A DNA stretch of 64,000 nt from CAYWKS01 sp964458935. Its GTDB lineage: Bacteria > Planctomycetota > Phycisphaerae > Phycisphaerales > Zrk34. This document shows positions 49,462 to 57,161 of the stretch, one piece after another. Made by a program: the position numbers and the translations under genes. Below the pieces are notes generated by a model. That model saw only the letters and a program-made list of their open reading frames with translations. It ran no database searches and was not told the DNA's origin. The stretch spans positions 1-64,000 of the forward strand of contig CAYWKS010000014.1 in the NCBI GenBank assembly GCA_964458935.1, in the 5' to 3' direction. The number at the start of each line of letters is the position of its first letter. Position 1 is the first letter of the stretch.

Positions 49462-49545
49462 AGTCGACTAAATAGTTTCTCAATTCAATTTTCAAGACGC
49501 TGTGCGCCGATAGCTACAACGGGTCGGGCATGGAGATCAGGAACC

Positions 49546-51150
49546 ATGCTCAGCAGTACTGCTGCGCCGCAGTTGCAGCATGAATCGGCAAGTGCGGCTG
49601 ACACAATTCGGGGTCTGCGTGGTCGTGAGGCCTCAACACTGATCGGCGCGTTGCTCGGGCAACGCGGGGTCGCGCTTGCATTAACCGGGCTGGATGGACG
49701 CATCACGCACGCCGGCGAGAAGTTCGCCGAGCTGCTGCGACGATCGGGCGACGATCTGGTCGGGGTTCACGTGGGCGAGCTGGGTCATCCGGACGACGCG
49801 GACGCCTACCGGCGTCAGGCGTTGGCGCTGGCGCGTGGCGAGGTGGATTCCTACACGGTGGAGCAGCGGTGGCTGCGGCCCGAGGGCGCGTGCTTCTGGG
49901 GCCGCGCGACCGTGACCGCGGCGCGCAGCGCCGAGCCGGGCGGATCGATGGCCGTCTGCATCATCGAGGACGTGGACGCGAGCCGGCGAATGCAGCGTGA
50001 ACATGTGGCGCGGCGTCTGGCTCGCCAGAGCCACAAGCGGCTTCGGGCGCTGTTCGATTACGCGCCGGTCCCTGCGCTGCTGTGGCAGGCGCGGGGCGAT
50101 GAGCTGGTGCTGCGCGAGCTGAACCGGGCGGCGATGCAACTAACCGAATCGAAGGGCGCGGAGCTGCTCGGTCGGACGGCGAGGGCGCTGTACCACGACG
50201 AGCCGACGCTGCTGCGGGCCTTGTACGATTGCCTGGGGGGGCAGGTGACGCCCTCGTGGGAAACCGACTACCGGATGCGCAGCACGGGGCAGGTCAAGCC
50301 ACTGCGGATCACCTGCGCGGCGATCGGCCGTGGCATGGTGATCGAGTACCTGGAAGACATGAGCGACCGCCTGGCGGCGGAGCAGCGTAGCCGGCGTTAC
50401 ATGGACGAGCTGCTTCACGTGAAGCGGATCGCCGGGCAGGCGAAGCTGCTGGCGTCGCTGGTGCACGAGGTGGCGCAGCCGATCACCGCGGTGACGAACT
50501 ACATCCACGCGGCGCGGTGCGGGGTGGAGCTGGGGCACGATCGGGCCCTGGTAGGCGAGGCGTTGGACGCGGCGGCGGACGAGAGCCGGCGGATGCAGCA
50601 GGTCTTCACGCGTGTGCGGGGTCTGCTGAAGCACCGTGAGTCGCACGCGGTCCCGACGGACCTGCGGGTGCTGGCCGAGGGGGTGATGCGGCGTCTTCGC
50701 GCGGGGGCGCCGGGCGGGGCGGAGTTGATCCTCGACGCGCCCGAGGACCTGCCGCGGGTCGTGGCCGACCCGCTCCAGATCGAGCAGGCGCTGACGAACC
50801 TGGTGCGCAATGCGGTGGAGGCGGTGGCCGACGAGCCGGCCGGCCGCCGCGGGGTCATCGTGCAGCTTCACCCGCTGGACAACGGCCGGCTGCAGGTCGC
50901 GGTGATCGATCGCGGCCCGGGCCTCGACGCCGACCAGGCCCAGCGGGTCTTCGAGCCGTTCTTCTCGACCAAGCCCCAGGGCTTGGGCATGGGCCTGAGC
51001 GTGTGCCAGACGATCGTGGAGAGCCATGGCGGGCGCTTGAGGCTGGAGACGCCGGCCGGCGGCGGGTGTGCGTTCCGCTTCGACCTGCCGACGTGCTGCG
51101 CGTTGCGTGAAGCGCACGACGAACCGATACCCGACCAGGAAGCGGCCTGA
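49546..51150 (+). CDS. PAS-domain sensor histidine kinase, FixL-like class
   Basis: A 534-residue kinase with no membrane segment, so probably cytoplasmic. Two PAS-like domains (about 30-150 and 165-275) precede the dimerisation helix with His307 in VHEVAQPITAV, the H-E-x-x-Q-P box of the FixL/DctB class. The ATPase domain has ALTNLVRNAVEAV (N), VIDRGPGLDADQ (G1) and GLGMGLSVCQTIV (G2). No heme-binding PAS motif could be confirmed, so the signal is unknown. The FixJ-type regulator follows 20 bases later and is the likely partner. The 84 bases upstream are AT-rich and may hold a promoter; AGGAACC precedes the ATG. Confidence 0.85.
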   Translation: MLSSTAAPQLQHESASAADTIRGLRGREASTLIGALLGQRGVALALTGLDGRITHAGEKFAELLRRSGDDLVGVHVGELGHPDDADAYRRQALALARGEVDSYTVEQRWLRPEGACFWGRATVTAARSAEPGGSMAVCIIEDVDASRRMQREHVARRLARQSHKRLRALFDYAPVPALLWQARGDELVLRELNRAAMQLTESKGAELLGRTARALYHDEPTLLRALYDCLGGQVTPSWETDYRMRSTGQVKPLRITCAAIGRGMVIEYLEDMSDRLAAEQRSRRYMDELLHVKRIAGQAKLLASLVHEVAQPITAVTNYIHAARCGVELGHDRALVGEALDAAADESRRMQQVFTRVRGLLKHRESHAVPTDLRVLAEGVMRRLRAGAPGGAELILDAPEDLPRVVADPLQIEQALTNLVRNAVEAVADEPAGRRGVIVQLHPLDNGRLQVAVIDRGPGLDADQAQRVFEPFFSTKPQGLGMGLSVCQTIVESHGGRLRLETPAGGGCAFRFDLPTCCALREAHDEPIPDQEAA

Positions 51151-51170
51151 TCATCAGGGGGGGCCCTGTA

Positions 51171-51863
51171 ATGGATTGCGTTCATGTGGTTGATGATGAC
51201 GTTGCGATTCGCCGCTCGCTGGCGGCGCTCTTGCTGACGATCGGCGTGGGGTGCGAGGCTCACGCGGGGGGCGAGGCGTTCTTCGAGGAGTTCGAGCCCG
51301 AGGGTTGCGCGGCGGTGCTGGTGGACGTGCGGATGCCGGGGATGAGCGGCCACCAGGTGCTGGCGCGGCTGGGCGAGCGGGCCGACGCGCCGCCGGCGGT
51401 GGTGATGTCGGGCGTGAGCGAGATCGACGACGCGGTCCGGGCGATGAAGGCCGGCGCGTTCGACTTTCTGGAGAAGCCGCTGCGCCCGTCGCGGGTGCTG
51501 GACACGGTCCAGCTTGCGATCGCCGCGGGCCGTCAGCAGCGACACCTGCGTCGCCATGGCGAGCAGGTAAGGGCGCGGCTGGGGGCGCTGAGCCCTCGGG
51601 AGCGCGAGGTGCTGCGGCTGATCGTCGCCGGCTTGGCCAACAAGCAGATCGCCGGTCAGATGGGGCTGAGCCAGCGGACGGTGGAGTTTCACCGCAATCA
51701 CGTGATGCAGAAGATGGCGGCCGATAGCCTGGCCCACCTGGTTCGGATGGTCGCGGTCTGCCCGGCGGTGACGGGCGCGGGGTGCTGCGTCGGGGCGACG
51801 GATGGGGGCTTCGACGACCGCGGGTGCGGCGCCGAGGCGTGCCGAACGGCGATCGTCGCCTGA
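51171..51863 (+). CDS. FixJ-family response regulator
   Basis: A 230-residue transcription regulator. The receiver (1-120) has VVDDD, phospho-acceptor Asp52 (VDVRMPGMSG), Ser88 region VVMSGVSE and Lys103 (LEKPL). A LuxR/FixJ-type helix-turn-helix (about 138-195) carries LSPREREVLRLIVAGLANKQ and LSQRTVEFHRNHVMQKM. A Cys/Gly-rich tail of about 25 residues (GAGCCVGATDGGFDDRGCG) is unusual for the family. It is likely phosphorylated by the kinase just upstream, and its nearest possible target is the porin gene downstream. Confidence 0.88.
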   Translation: MDCVHVVDDDVAIRRSLAALLLTIGVGCEAHAGGEAFFEEFEPEGCAAVLVDVRMPGMSGHQVLARLGERADAPPAVVMSGVSEIDDAVRAMKAGAFDFLEKPLRPSRVLDTVQLAIAAGRQQRHLRRHGEQVRARLGALSPREREVLRLIVAGLANKQIAGQMGLSQRTVEFHRNHVMQKMAADSLAHLVRMVAVCPAVTGAGCCVGATDGGFDDRGCGAEACRTAIVA

Positions 51864-51961
51864 ACGCGACCTGAGTTCAACAACCATTCGGGGCGACACG
51901 CAAGACCGGATTTGTTGTGCGCGCGGGCGGCGGGGTTGCGCATCGCGAAGCGGCGCTGCGG

Positions 51962-51991
51962 GAAGTACGTGCCGCGGCGTGCAGAAGTACG
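51962..51991 (+). promoter_or_regulatory. Direct repeat, candidate regulator-binding sites before the porin gene
   Basis: GAAGTACG occurs at 51962-51969 and again at 51984-51991, 22 bases apart, about two helical turns, so both face the same side of the DNA. TTGACG (51994-51999), a good -35 match, follows at once; the -10 at the right spacing is weak. The core GTAC(G) is similar to published FixJ sites (TACGTAG type). Confidence 0.4.
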
Positions 51992-52069
51992 CGTTGACGG
52001 GCTTCGCTGGTCTTCCGATTCATGGGGCAACGTCTGAGACATGCCCTATTCGAACTCGGAGAACCTGTG

Positions 52070-53374
52070 ATGCGTTACCTGATCGCGATGCTGCTGATCG
52101 TTGCCGGCGCGGCCGCCGCCGCCCCGGCCCAAACCATCGAACAGATGCAAGCGCTGGTGGCGCGTCAGCAGGCGCAGCTCGACCAGCAGGCGGAGGCGCT
52201 GGACCGGCTGCAGTCGCAGTTGAGCGACGACTGGATGGACGGCCGGCGCGCCGAGCAGGTCAAGGCGCTGGTGCGTGAGGTGCTCGCCGACGCCGAGACG
52301 CGGGCGAGCCTGCTTGACAGCCCGATCACGGCGGGGCACGACGGGTCGTTCTTCGTGGCGAGCGCCGACGGGATGAACCGGCTGAACTTCAAGGGCCTGC
52401 TGCAGGCGCGGTACGTCTTCAACCACCAGGAGAACGCGCCGGACGACGACGACCGCGGGGGGTTCGAGATCGGCCGCACGCGATTCAGCTTCTCCGGGCA
52501 CGTCATCGACCCGTCGTGGCAGTTCATGATCTGGACCGGTCACCACTTCAACGGCGACGCGATGCTGCTGGACGCGTGGATCAAGAAGGTGCTCGACGAC
52601 AACTGGTCGGTGACGGCGGGCCAGTTCAAGGTGCCGTTCTGGCGGGAGTGGCTGGTCTCGGAGACGCGTCAGCAATTCGTGGAGCGTTCGCTGCTGAACG
52701 CGTTCAGCGGCAGCTACACGCAGGGCGTCAAGGTCGATTACAGCAACGAGCGGCTTCACGCGACGTTCGCGTTCACCGACGGCGCGGGGAACCTGAACCG
52801 GAGCTGGGACACGGAGGACACGGACGTGGCGTTGACCGGCCGCGCCGAGTGGCTGGTGTTCGGCGACTGGAAGCAGTACGGGCAGTTTGAATCGTGGCGT
52901 GACGACGAGCAGCCGATGCTCGTGCTGGGCGCGGCGGTGCACTACCAGGAAGGCGAGTCGGGCACGGTGACCGACGAGACGGACCTGCTCCGTTGGACGG
53001 TGGACGGGTCGCTGGAGTTCGGCGGGGCGAACCTGTTCGCCGCCGTGGTCGGCGACCACGTGGACAACGGGGTCGCGAACGACCGGATCGGCACGCTGGT
53101 GCAGGGCGGCTATTTCATCACCGACAAGGTCGAGCTGATCGCCCGGTACGAATGGGCCGACCTCGACCAGGCCGTCGACGAGACGCTGAGCATCGCGACG
53201 GTGGGCGTGAACTACTTCTTCGCCAAGCACCGTGCCCGGTGGACCCTCGACGTCGGCTACGCGTTCGAGCCGGTCTCCGGCACGATCGATTCGACCTTCG
53301 CCGGCTACCGCGCCGACAGCGTGGGCGAGTCGGGCCAGACCGTCGTCCGCACGCAGATGCAACTGGTCTTCTGA
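52070..53374 (+). CDS. Outer-membrane porin (phosphate-selective O/P-like)
   Basis: A 434-residue protein with a signal peptide (MRYLIAMLLIVAGAAAAAPAQ). A coiled-coil segment (EQMQALVARQQAQLDQQAEA, about residues 24-44) may reach the peptidoglycan. The rest is a beta-barrel: alternating strands such as FKGLLQARYVFNH and GFEIGRTRFSFSGHV, and ending in ...VVRTQMQLVF with the C-terminal Phe typical of outer-membrane barrels. The order resembles the O/P porins and supports an outer membrane. Selectivity is unknown. SD CGGAG precedes the ATG. Confidence 0.8.
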   Translation: MRYLIAMLLIVAGAAAAAPAQTIEQMQALVARQQAQLDQQAEALDRLQSQLSDDWMDGRRAEQVKALVREVLADAETRASLLDSPITAGHDGSFFVASADGMNRLNFKGLLQARYVFNHQENAPDDDDRGGFEIGRTRFSFSGHVIDPSWQFMIWTGHHFNGDAMLLDAWIKKVLDDNWSVTAGQFKVPFWREWLVSETRQQFVERSLLNAFSGSYTQGVKVDYSNERLHATFAFTDGAGNLNRSWDTEDTDVALTGRAEWLVFGDWKQYGQFESWRDDEQPMLVLGAAVHYQEGESGTVTDETDLLRWTVDGSLEFGGANLFAAVVGDHVDNGVANDRIGTLVQGGYFITDKVELIARYEWADLDQAVDETLSIATVGVNYFFAKHRARWTLDVGYAFEPVSGTIDSTFAGYRADSVGESGQTVVRTQMQLVF

Positions 53375-53450
53375 CCGCAGTCGTCCCGAGTCATCGCACC
53401 GGATCAGCAACCCAACATTCCGCACCACTTTGAGCAAGGAAACACACCCG

Positions 53451-55481
53451 ATGAGCATGATCACACGAACCTTCACGAACGGCAGCATCGCCAAGCGGAT
53501 CGCGCTGGTGGCGGGCGGCATGACCGCCCTGTCGATCGCCCTCCTGACCGTGGTGGCCGTCGGCCGCGCCACCGACAGCCTGGAGGACCTGGGCATGGCG
53601 AACCTGACGCAGGTCGCCACGGACGCCCAGAGCATGTGCAAGGCCCAGCACGAAGTCATCAAGGCCAAGATCGCGAGCGACCTGCACACCGCGGAGAACG
53701 CGATGCGGATCGCCGGCAAGATCGACGGCGATCTGGGCGACCACGTCCGCGTGGACGAGCAGACGGTGCGGGTCGGCGCGCACAACGTGCCGGTCCTTTA
53801 CGTCGGCGCCCACGCGGTCACGAACGACACGCGGGTGGTCGACGCGGTGAAGGACCAGGCCGGCGCCCTGTGCAGCATCTTCCAGGTCGTCGACGGCCGC
53901 CTGGTCCGCACGGCGACCAACGTGACCGACGGCAGCGGCGAGCGGCAGTTGGGCAGCACGATCGAGCCCGGCTCGCCCGTGCATGAGGCCATCATGGCCG
54001 GCAAGCCGTACACCGGCACCAACCGCATCGGCAGCGAACGGATCGAGGCGCTGTACCGGCCCCTGCGGGACAACACCGGCCGGGTCGTGGCGGCGATCGG
54101 CGTGGCGCTGGCCCACAACGAGTTCGCGGCGCTCCGCGACGCGCTGGAAGGCATCCAGCTCGGCGAGAGCGGCTACCTCTGGGCGATCGACTCCGAAGGC
54201 ACCTTCGTGCTGCACCCCGAGAAGCTGGGCGGCAACGCGTCGCAGCACGCGTTCATCCAGGAGATGATGCGTGAGAAGACCGGCTCGATCTCGTACGAGT
54301 GGGAGGGCCGGACCAAGCTCGGCAGCTACAGCTACTACGAGCCGTTCGACTGGATCATCGGCGCCACCGCGTATGCCGACGAGTTCAGCGCCCCGGTGGT
54401 GGAGCTGCGGAACTGGCTGGTGACGTCGGCGGTGATCTTCTTCGCGGTCACGGCGGTGCTGGCCTGGTACATCGGCCGCCGCATCGCCGCGGGTATCAAC
54501 AAGGTCACGCTCGCCATCCACGACATCGCGCAGGGCGAGGGCGACCTGACCCAGCGTCTGCCGGTGGACAGCAACGACGAGGTCGGCAAGCTCGCCAAGG
54601 GCTTCAACCAGTTCGTGCAGAAGATCCACGACATCATCGCCGAGGTCGCCGGGGCGACGGGCGAGGTCTCGGCCGCCGCGACGGAGATCGCCGCCTCGAG
54701 CGAGCAGATGGCCAGCGGCATGAGGCAGCAGACCGAGCAGACCACGCAGGTCTCCAGCGCCGTCGAGGAGATGAGCAGCACCGTGGTCGAGGTCGCCCGC
54801 AAGAGCGCCGACGCCGCAGGGACCGCCGAGGGCGCCGGCCAGCAGGCCAACGAGGGCGGCCAGGTCGTCTCGCAGACCGTCGAGGGCATGCGGGCGATCG
54901 CCGACGTGGTCAACCAGTCAGCCGCGGCGATCAACGAGCTGGGCAAGCGCGGCGAGCAGATCGGCCAGATCATCGAGGTGATCAACGACATCGCCGACCA
55001 GACGAACCTGCTGGCGTTGAACGCGGCGATCGAGGCGGCGCGGGCCGGCGAGCACGGCCGCGGGTTCGCCGTCGTCGCCGACGAGGTCCGCAAGCTCGCC
55101 GAGCGGACCACCCAGGCGACCGAGGAGGTCGCCGAGTCGATCAAGGCGATCCAGGAGGAGACCAACGCCGCCGTCCAGCGGATGGGCAGCGGCACCGAGC
55201 GGGTCACCGAGGGCGTCAGCCTCGCCGAGCAGGCCGGCCACAGCCTCCAGAAGATCGTCGAGGGCTCGAAGAACGTGGCCACGATGATCCAGTCGATCGC
55301 CGCGGCCAGCGAGGAGCAGAGCTCCGCGGCCGAGCAGATCAGCCGCAACGTCGAATCCATCAACGCCGTGACGAGGGAGTCGGCCGAGGGCGCCAACCAG
55401 GCCGCGGCCGCCGCGTCCCAGCTCAGCACCAAGGCCGAGCAACTGCAACGACTCGTCGGGCAGTTCAAGATCGAGCAATAG
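53451..55481 (+). CDS. Methyl-accepting chemotaxis protein
   Basis: A 676-residue transmembrane receptor. First membrane helix at about 17-37; a periplasmic Cache-like sensor (about 45-315) with YLWAIDSEGTFVLHPEK and PFDWIIGATAY; second helix at about 322-345; a HAMP domain (GDLTQRLPVDSNDEVGKLA); and a long cytoplasmic signalling hairpin with the tip NDIADQTNLLALNAAIEAAR. Ala/Glu/Gln-rich helices flank the tip and are the likely CheR/CheB sites. There is no C-terminal CheR-tethering pentapeptide (it ends QFKIEQ). It is the only receptor in the cluster. SD AAGGA precedes the ATG. Confidence 0.93.
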   Translation: MSMITRTFTNGSIAKRIALVAGGMTALSIALLTVVAVGRATDSLEDLGMANLTQVATDAQSMCKAQHEVIKAKIASDLHTAENAMRIAGKIDGDLGDHVRVDEQTVRVGAHNVPVLYVGAHAVTNDTRVVDAVKDQAGALCSIFQVVDGRLVRTATNVTDGSGERQLGSTIEPGSPVHEAIMAGKPYTGTNRIGSERIEALYRPLRDNTGRVVAAIGVALAHNEFAALRDALEGIQLGESGYLWAIDSEGTFVLHPEKLGGNASQHAFIQEMMREKTGSISYEWEGRTKLGSYSYYEPFDWIIGATAYADEFSAPVVELRNWLVTSAVIFFAVTAVLAWYIGRRIAAGINKVTLAIHDIAQGEGDLTQRLPVDSNDEVGKLAKGFNQFVQKIHDIIAEVAGATGEVSAAATEIAASSEQMASGMRQQTEQTTQVSSAVEEMSSTVVEVARKSADAAGTAEGAGQQANEGGQVVSQTVEGMRAIADVVNQSAAAINELGKRGEQIGQIIEVINDIADQTNLLALNAAIEAARAGEHGRGFAVVADEVRKLAERTTQATEEVAESIKAIQEETNAAVQRMGSGTERVTEGVSLAEQAGHSLQKIVEGSKNVATMIQSIAAASEEQSSAAEQISRNVESINAVTRESAEGANQAAAAASQLSTKAEQLQRLVGQFKIEQ

Positions 55482-55500
55482 CCGTGGGGTCGGATGGTTC

Positions 55501-55542
55501 GGTGCGCCCGGGGCGGGGATTCAACGCCCGCCCCGACGCACC
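55501..55542 (+). terminator. Strong GC hairpin between the receptor gene and cheW
   Basis: GGTGCG-cc-CGGGGCGGG, an 8-base loop, then CCCGCCCCG-a-CGCACC: about 15 base pairs with one small bulge, located 20 bases after the receptor stop. No T-tract follows. It could terminate, stabilise the upstream mRNA end, or lower expression of cheW relative to the receptor. Confidence 0.55.
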
Positions 55543-55702
55543 CGCCCCGGGTCGCCCGGACCGCTCCGACGCCCCCCGACGCTCGATCGAACATCGTCTT
55601 CTTCACCCCACCACGGGGCCCACAGCCCCACGCACCGTTCTGTCGGCTGACCCTGGCGGAACGGCTTTGAGGACCCGGACCTTCACCGCAAGGAGTCGCA
55701 TC

Positions 55703-56245
55703 ATGCAGGCCACCGCCACACCCAACGCCCACGACCGTCACCTGTCCGACCGCAAGCTCAGCGAGTCCGCGGCCGTCGGCGCCGAGCAGCTCCAACTGGT
55801 CACCTTCGAGCTCGGCGATGAGGAGTTCGCCATCGACATCCTCGCCGTCCGCGAGATCAACCGCATGCTCCAGATCACCCGCGTCCCGCAGACCAGCGAC
55901 GACGTCGAGGGCGTGATCAACCTCCGCGGGCACATCATCCCCGTGGTCGACCTCCGCACCCGGTTCAACATGCCCAAGGTCGAGACCGGCTCGGAGAGCC
56001 GCATCGTCGTCGTCGACGTCAACGACCGCACCGTCGGGTTCATCGTCGACAAGGTGCACGAGGTCCTGCGGATCAACGCCGCGATCGTGGAGGAAGCGCC
56101 GGGGCTGGCGTCGAACGTCGACAGCGACTACATCCAGGGCGTCGGCAAGCTGGACGACCGGCTGCTGATCCTGATCGATCTGCAGAAGCTGTTCACGCGG
56201 CAGCAGCTCCGCGCCATCGACACCGCCGTCGAAGAGGCGTCCTGA
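55703..56245 (+). CDS. cheW: Chemotaxis coupling protein CheW
   Basis: A 180-residue adaptor that links receptor and CheA. After a disordered 28-residue N-terminus the CheW fold follows: LVTFELGDEEFAIDILAVRE, RVPQTSDDVEGVINLRGHII, PVVDLRTRF and a C-terminal VGKLDDRLLILIDLQKLF. The conserved NLRG and DLR motifs that contact CheA and the receptor are intact. AAGGAG precedes the ATG. It starts 221 bases after the receptor gene, beyond the hairpin. Confidence 0.92.
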   Translation: MQATATPNAHDRHLSDRKLSESAAVGAEQLQLVTFELGDEEFAIDILAVREINRMLQITRVPQTSDDVEGVINLRGHIIPVVDLRTRFNMPKVETGSESRIVVVDVNDRTVGFIVDKVHEVLRINAAIVEEAPGLASNVDSDYIQGVGKLDDRLLILIDLQKLFTRQQLRAIDTAVEEAS

Positions 56246-56294
56246 ACCCGCGTACGCCGTCCGACCGCCGAACACCACCCCTCTGAGATGTTCC

Positions 56295-57161
56295 ATGCCG
56301 ATCGACACACTCACCCTGACCGACTCGGCCTTCCAGAGCCTGCGGAAGATCATCTACGACCGCAGCGGCATCTGGTTCGCTGACACCAAGAAATACGTGC
56401 TGGAGAGCCGGCTGTCCCGGCGGCTGCAGGAACTCGACATCGACGACTTCGAGCAGTACGTCATGCTGCTGACGATCGGGCCCTACCGGGAAGACGAGTT
56501 CCAGCAGATGTTCAATCGCATCACGATCAACGAGACCAGCTTCTTCCGCAACGGCCCACAGATGACCTACTTCGAGCAGCGGGTGCTGCCGCAGCTCATC
56601 GACACCCGCCGGGGCGACAAGCGGCTGCGGATCTGGTCGGCGGCGTGCGCCAGCGGCGAGGAGCCCTACAGCCTCGCCATCCAGGTGCACCGCACGCTCG
56701 GCGTGCGGCTGGCCGACTGGTGCATCGAGATCCTCGGCACCGACATCTCCGAGAAGGTGTTGATGGCGGCGCAGCGGGGCGTCTATTCCGACTACGCCCT
56801 GTCGAGCACCGACGCCCTGGTCCGCGCCCGCTACTTCCGCGAGTGCGAGGGCGGCCGCGAGATCGACCCCACCATCCGCTCCATGGTCACCTTCGAGAAG
56901 CTCAACCTCAAGGATGCGGTCGCGGCGCGGCGGCACGGCACGTGGGACGTGATCTTCTGCCGCAACGTCATGATCTACTTCGACGACGCGATGAAACAGC
57001 ACACACTCAAACTCTTCGACCAGACGCTGGCCCACGACGGCTGGCTGTTCATCGGGCACAGCGAGTCGCTGCGGGGGTGCGGGATGTTCCAGCCCGCGCT
57101 CGACGCCCAGAGCTTCGCCTACACCAAGCCGGCCAGGAGAAAAGATGATGTCCGACGCTGA
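56295..57161 (+). CDS. cheR: Chemotaxis protein methyltransferase CheR
   Basis: A 288-residue SAM-dependent enzyme that methylates receptor glutamates. The N-terminal helical domain (1-85) with INETSFFRNGPQM leads to the methyltransferase domain: WSAACASGEEPYSLAI (SAM loop), LGTDISEKVL, and VIFCRNVMIYFDD (catalytic region). Length is normal. Its last 17 bases overlap the cheA start, which points to coupled synthesis. Confidence 0.93.
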   Translation: MPIDTLTLTDSAFQSLRKIIYDRSGIWFADTKKYVLESRLSRRLQELDIDDFEQYVMLLTIGPYREDEFQQMFNRITINETSFFRNGPQMTYFEQRVLPQLIDTRRGDKRLRIWSAACASGEEPYSLAIQVHRTLGVRLADWCIEILGTDISEKVLMAAQRGVYSDYALSSTDALVRARYFRECEGGREIDPTIRSMVTFEKLNLKDAVAARRHGTWDVIFCRNVMIYFDDAMKQHTLKLFDQTLAHDGWLFIGHSESLRGCGMFQPALDAQSFAYTKPARRKDDVRR

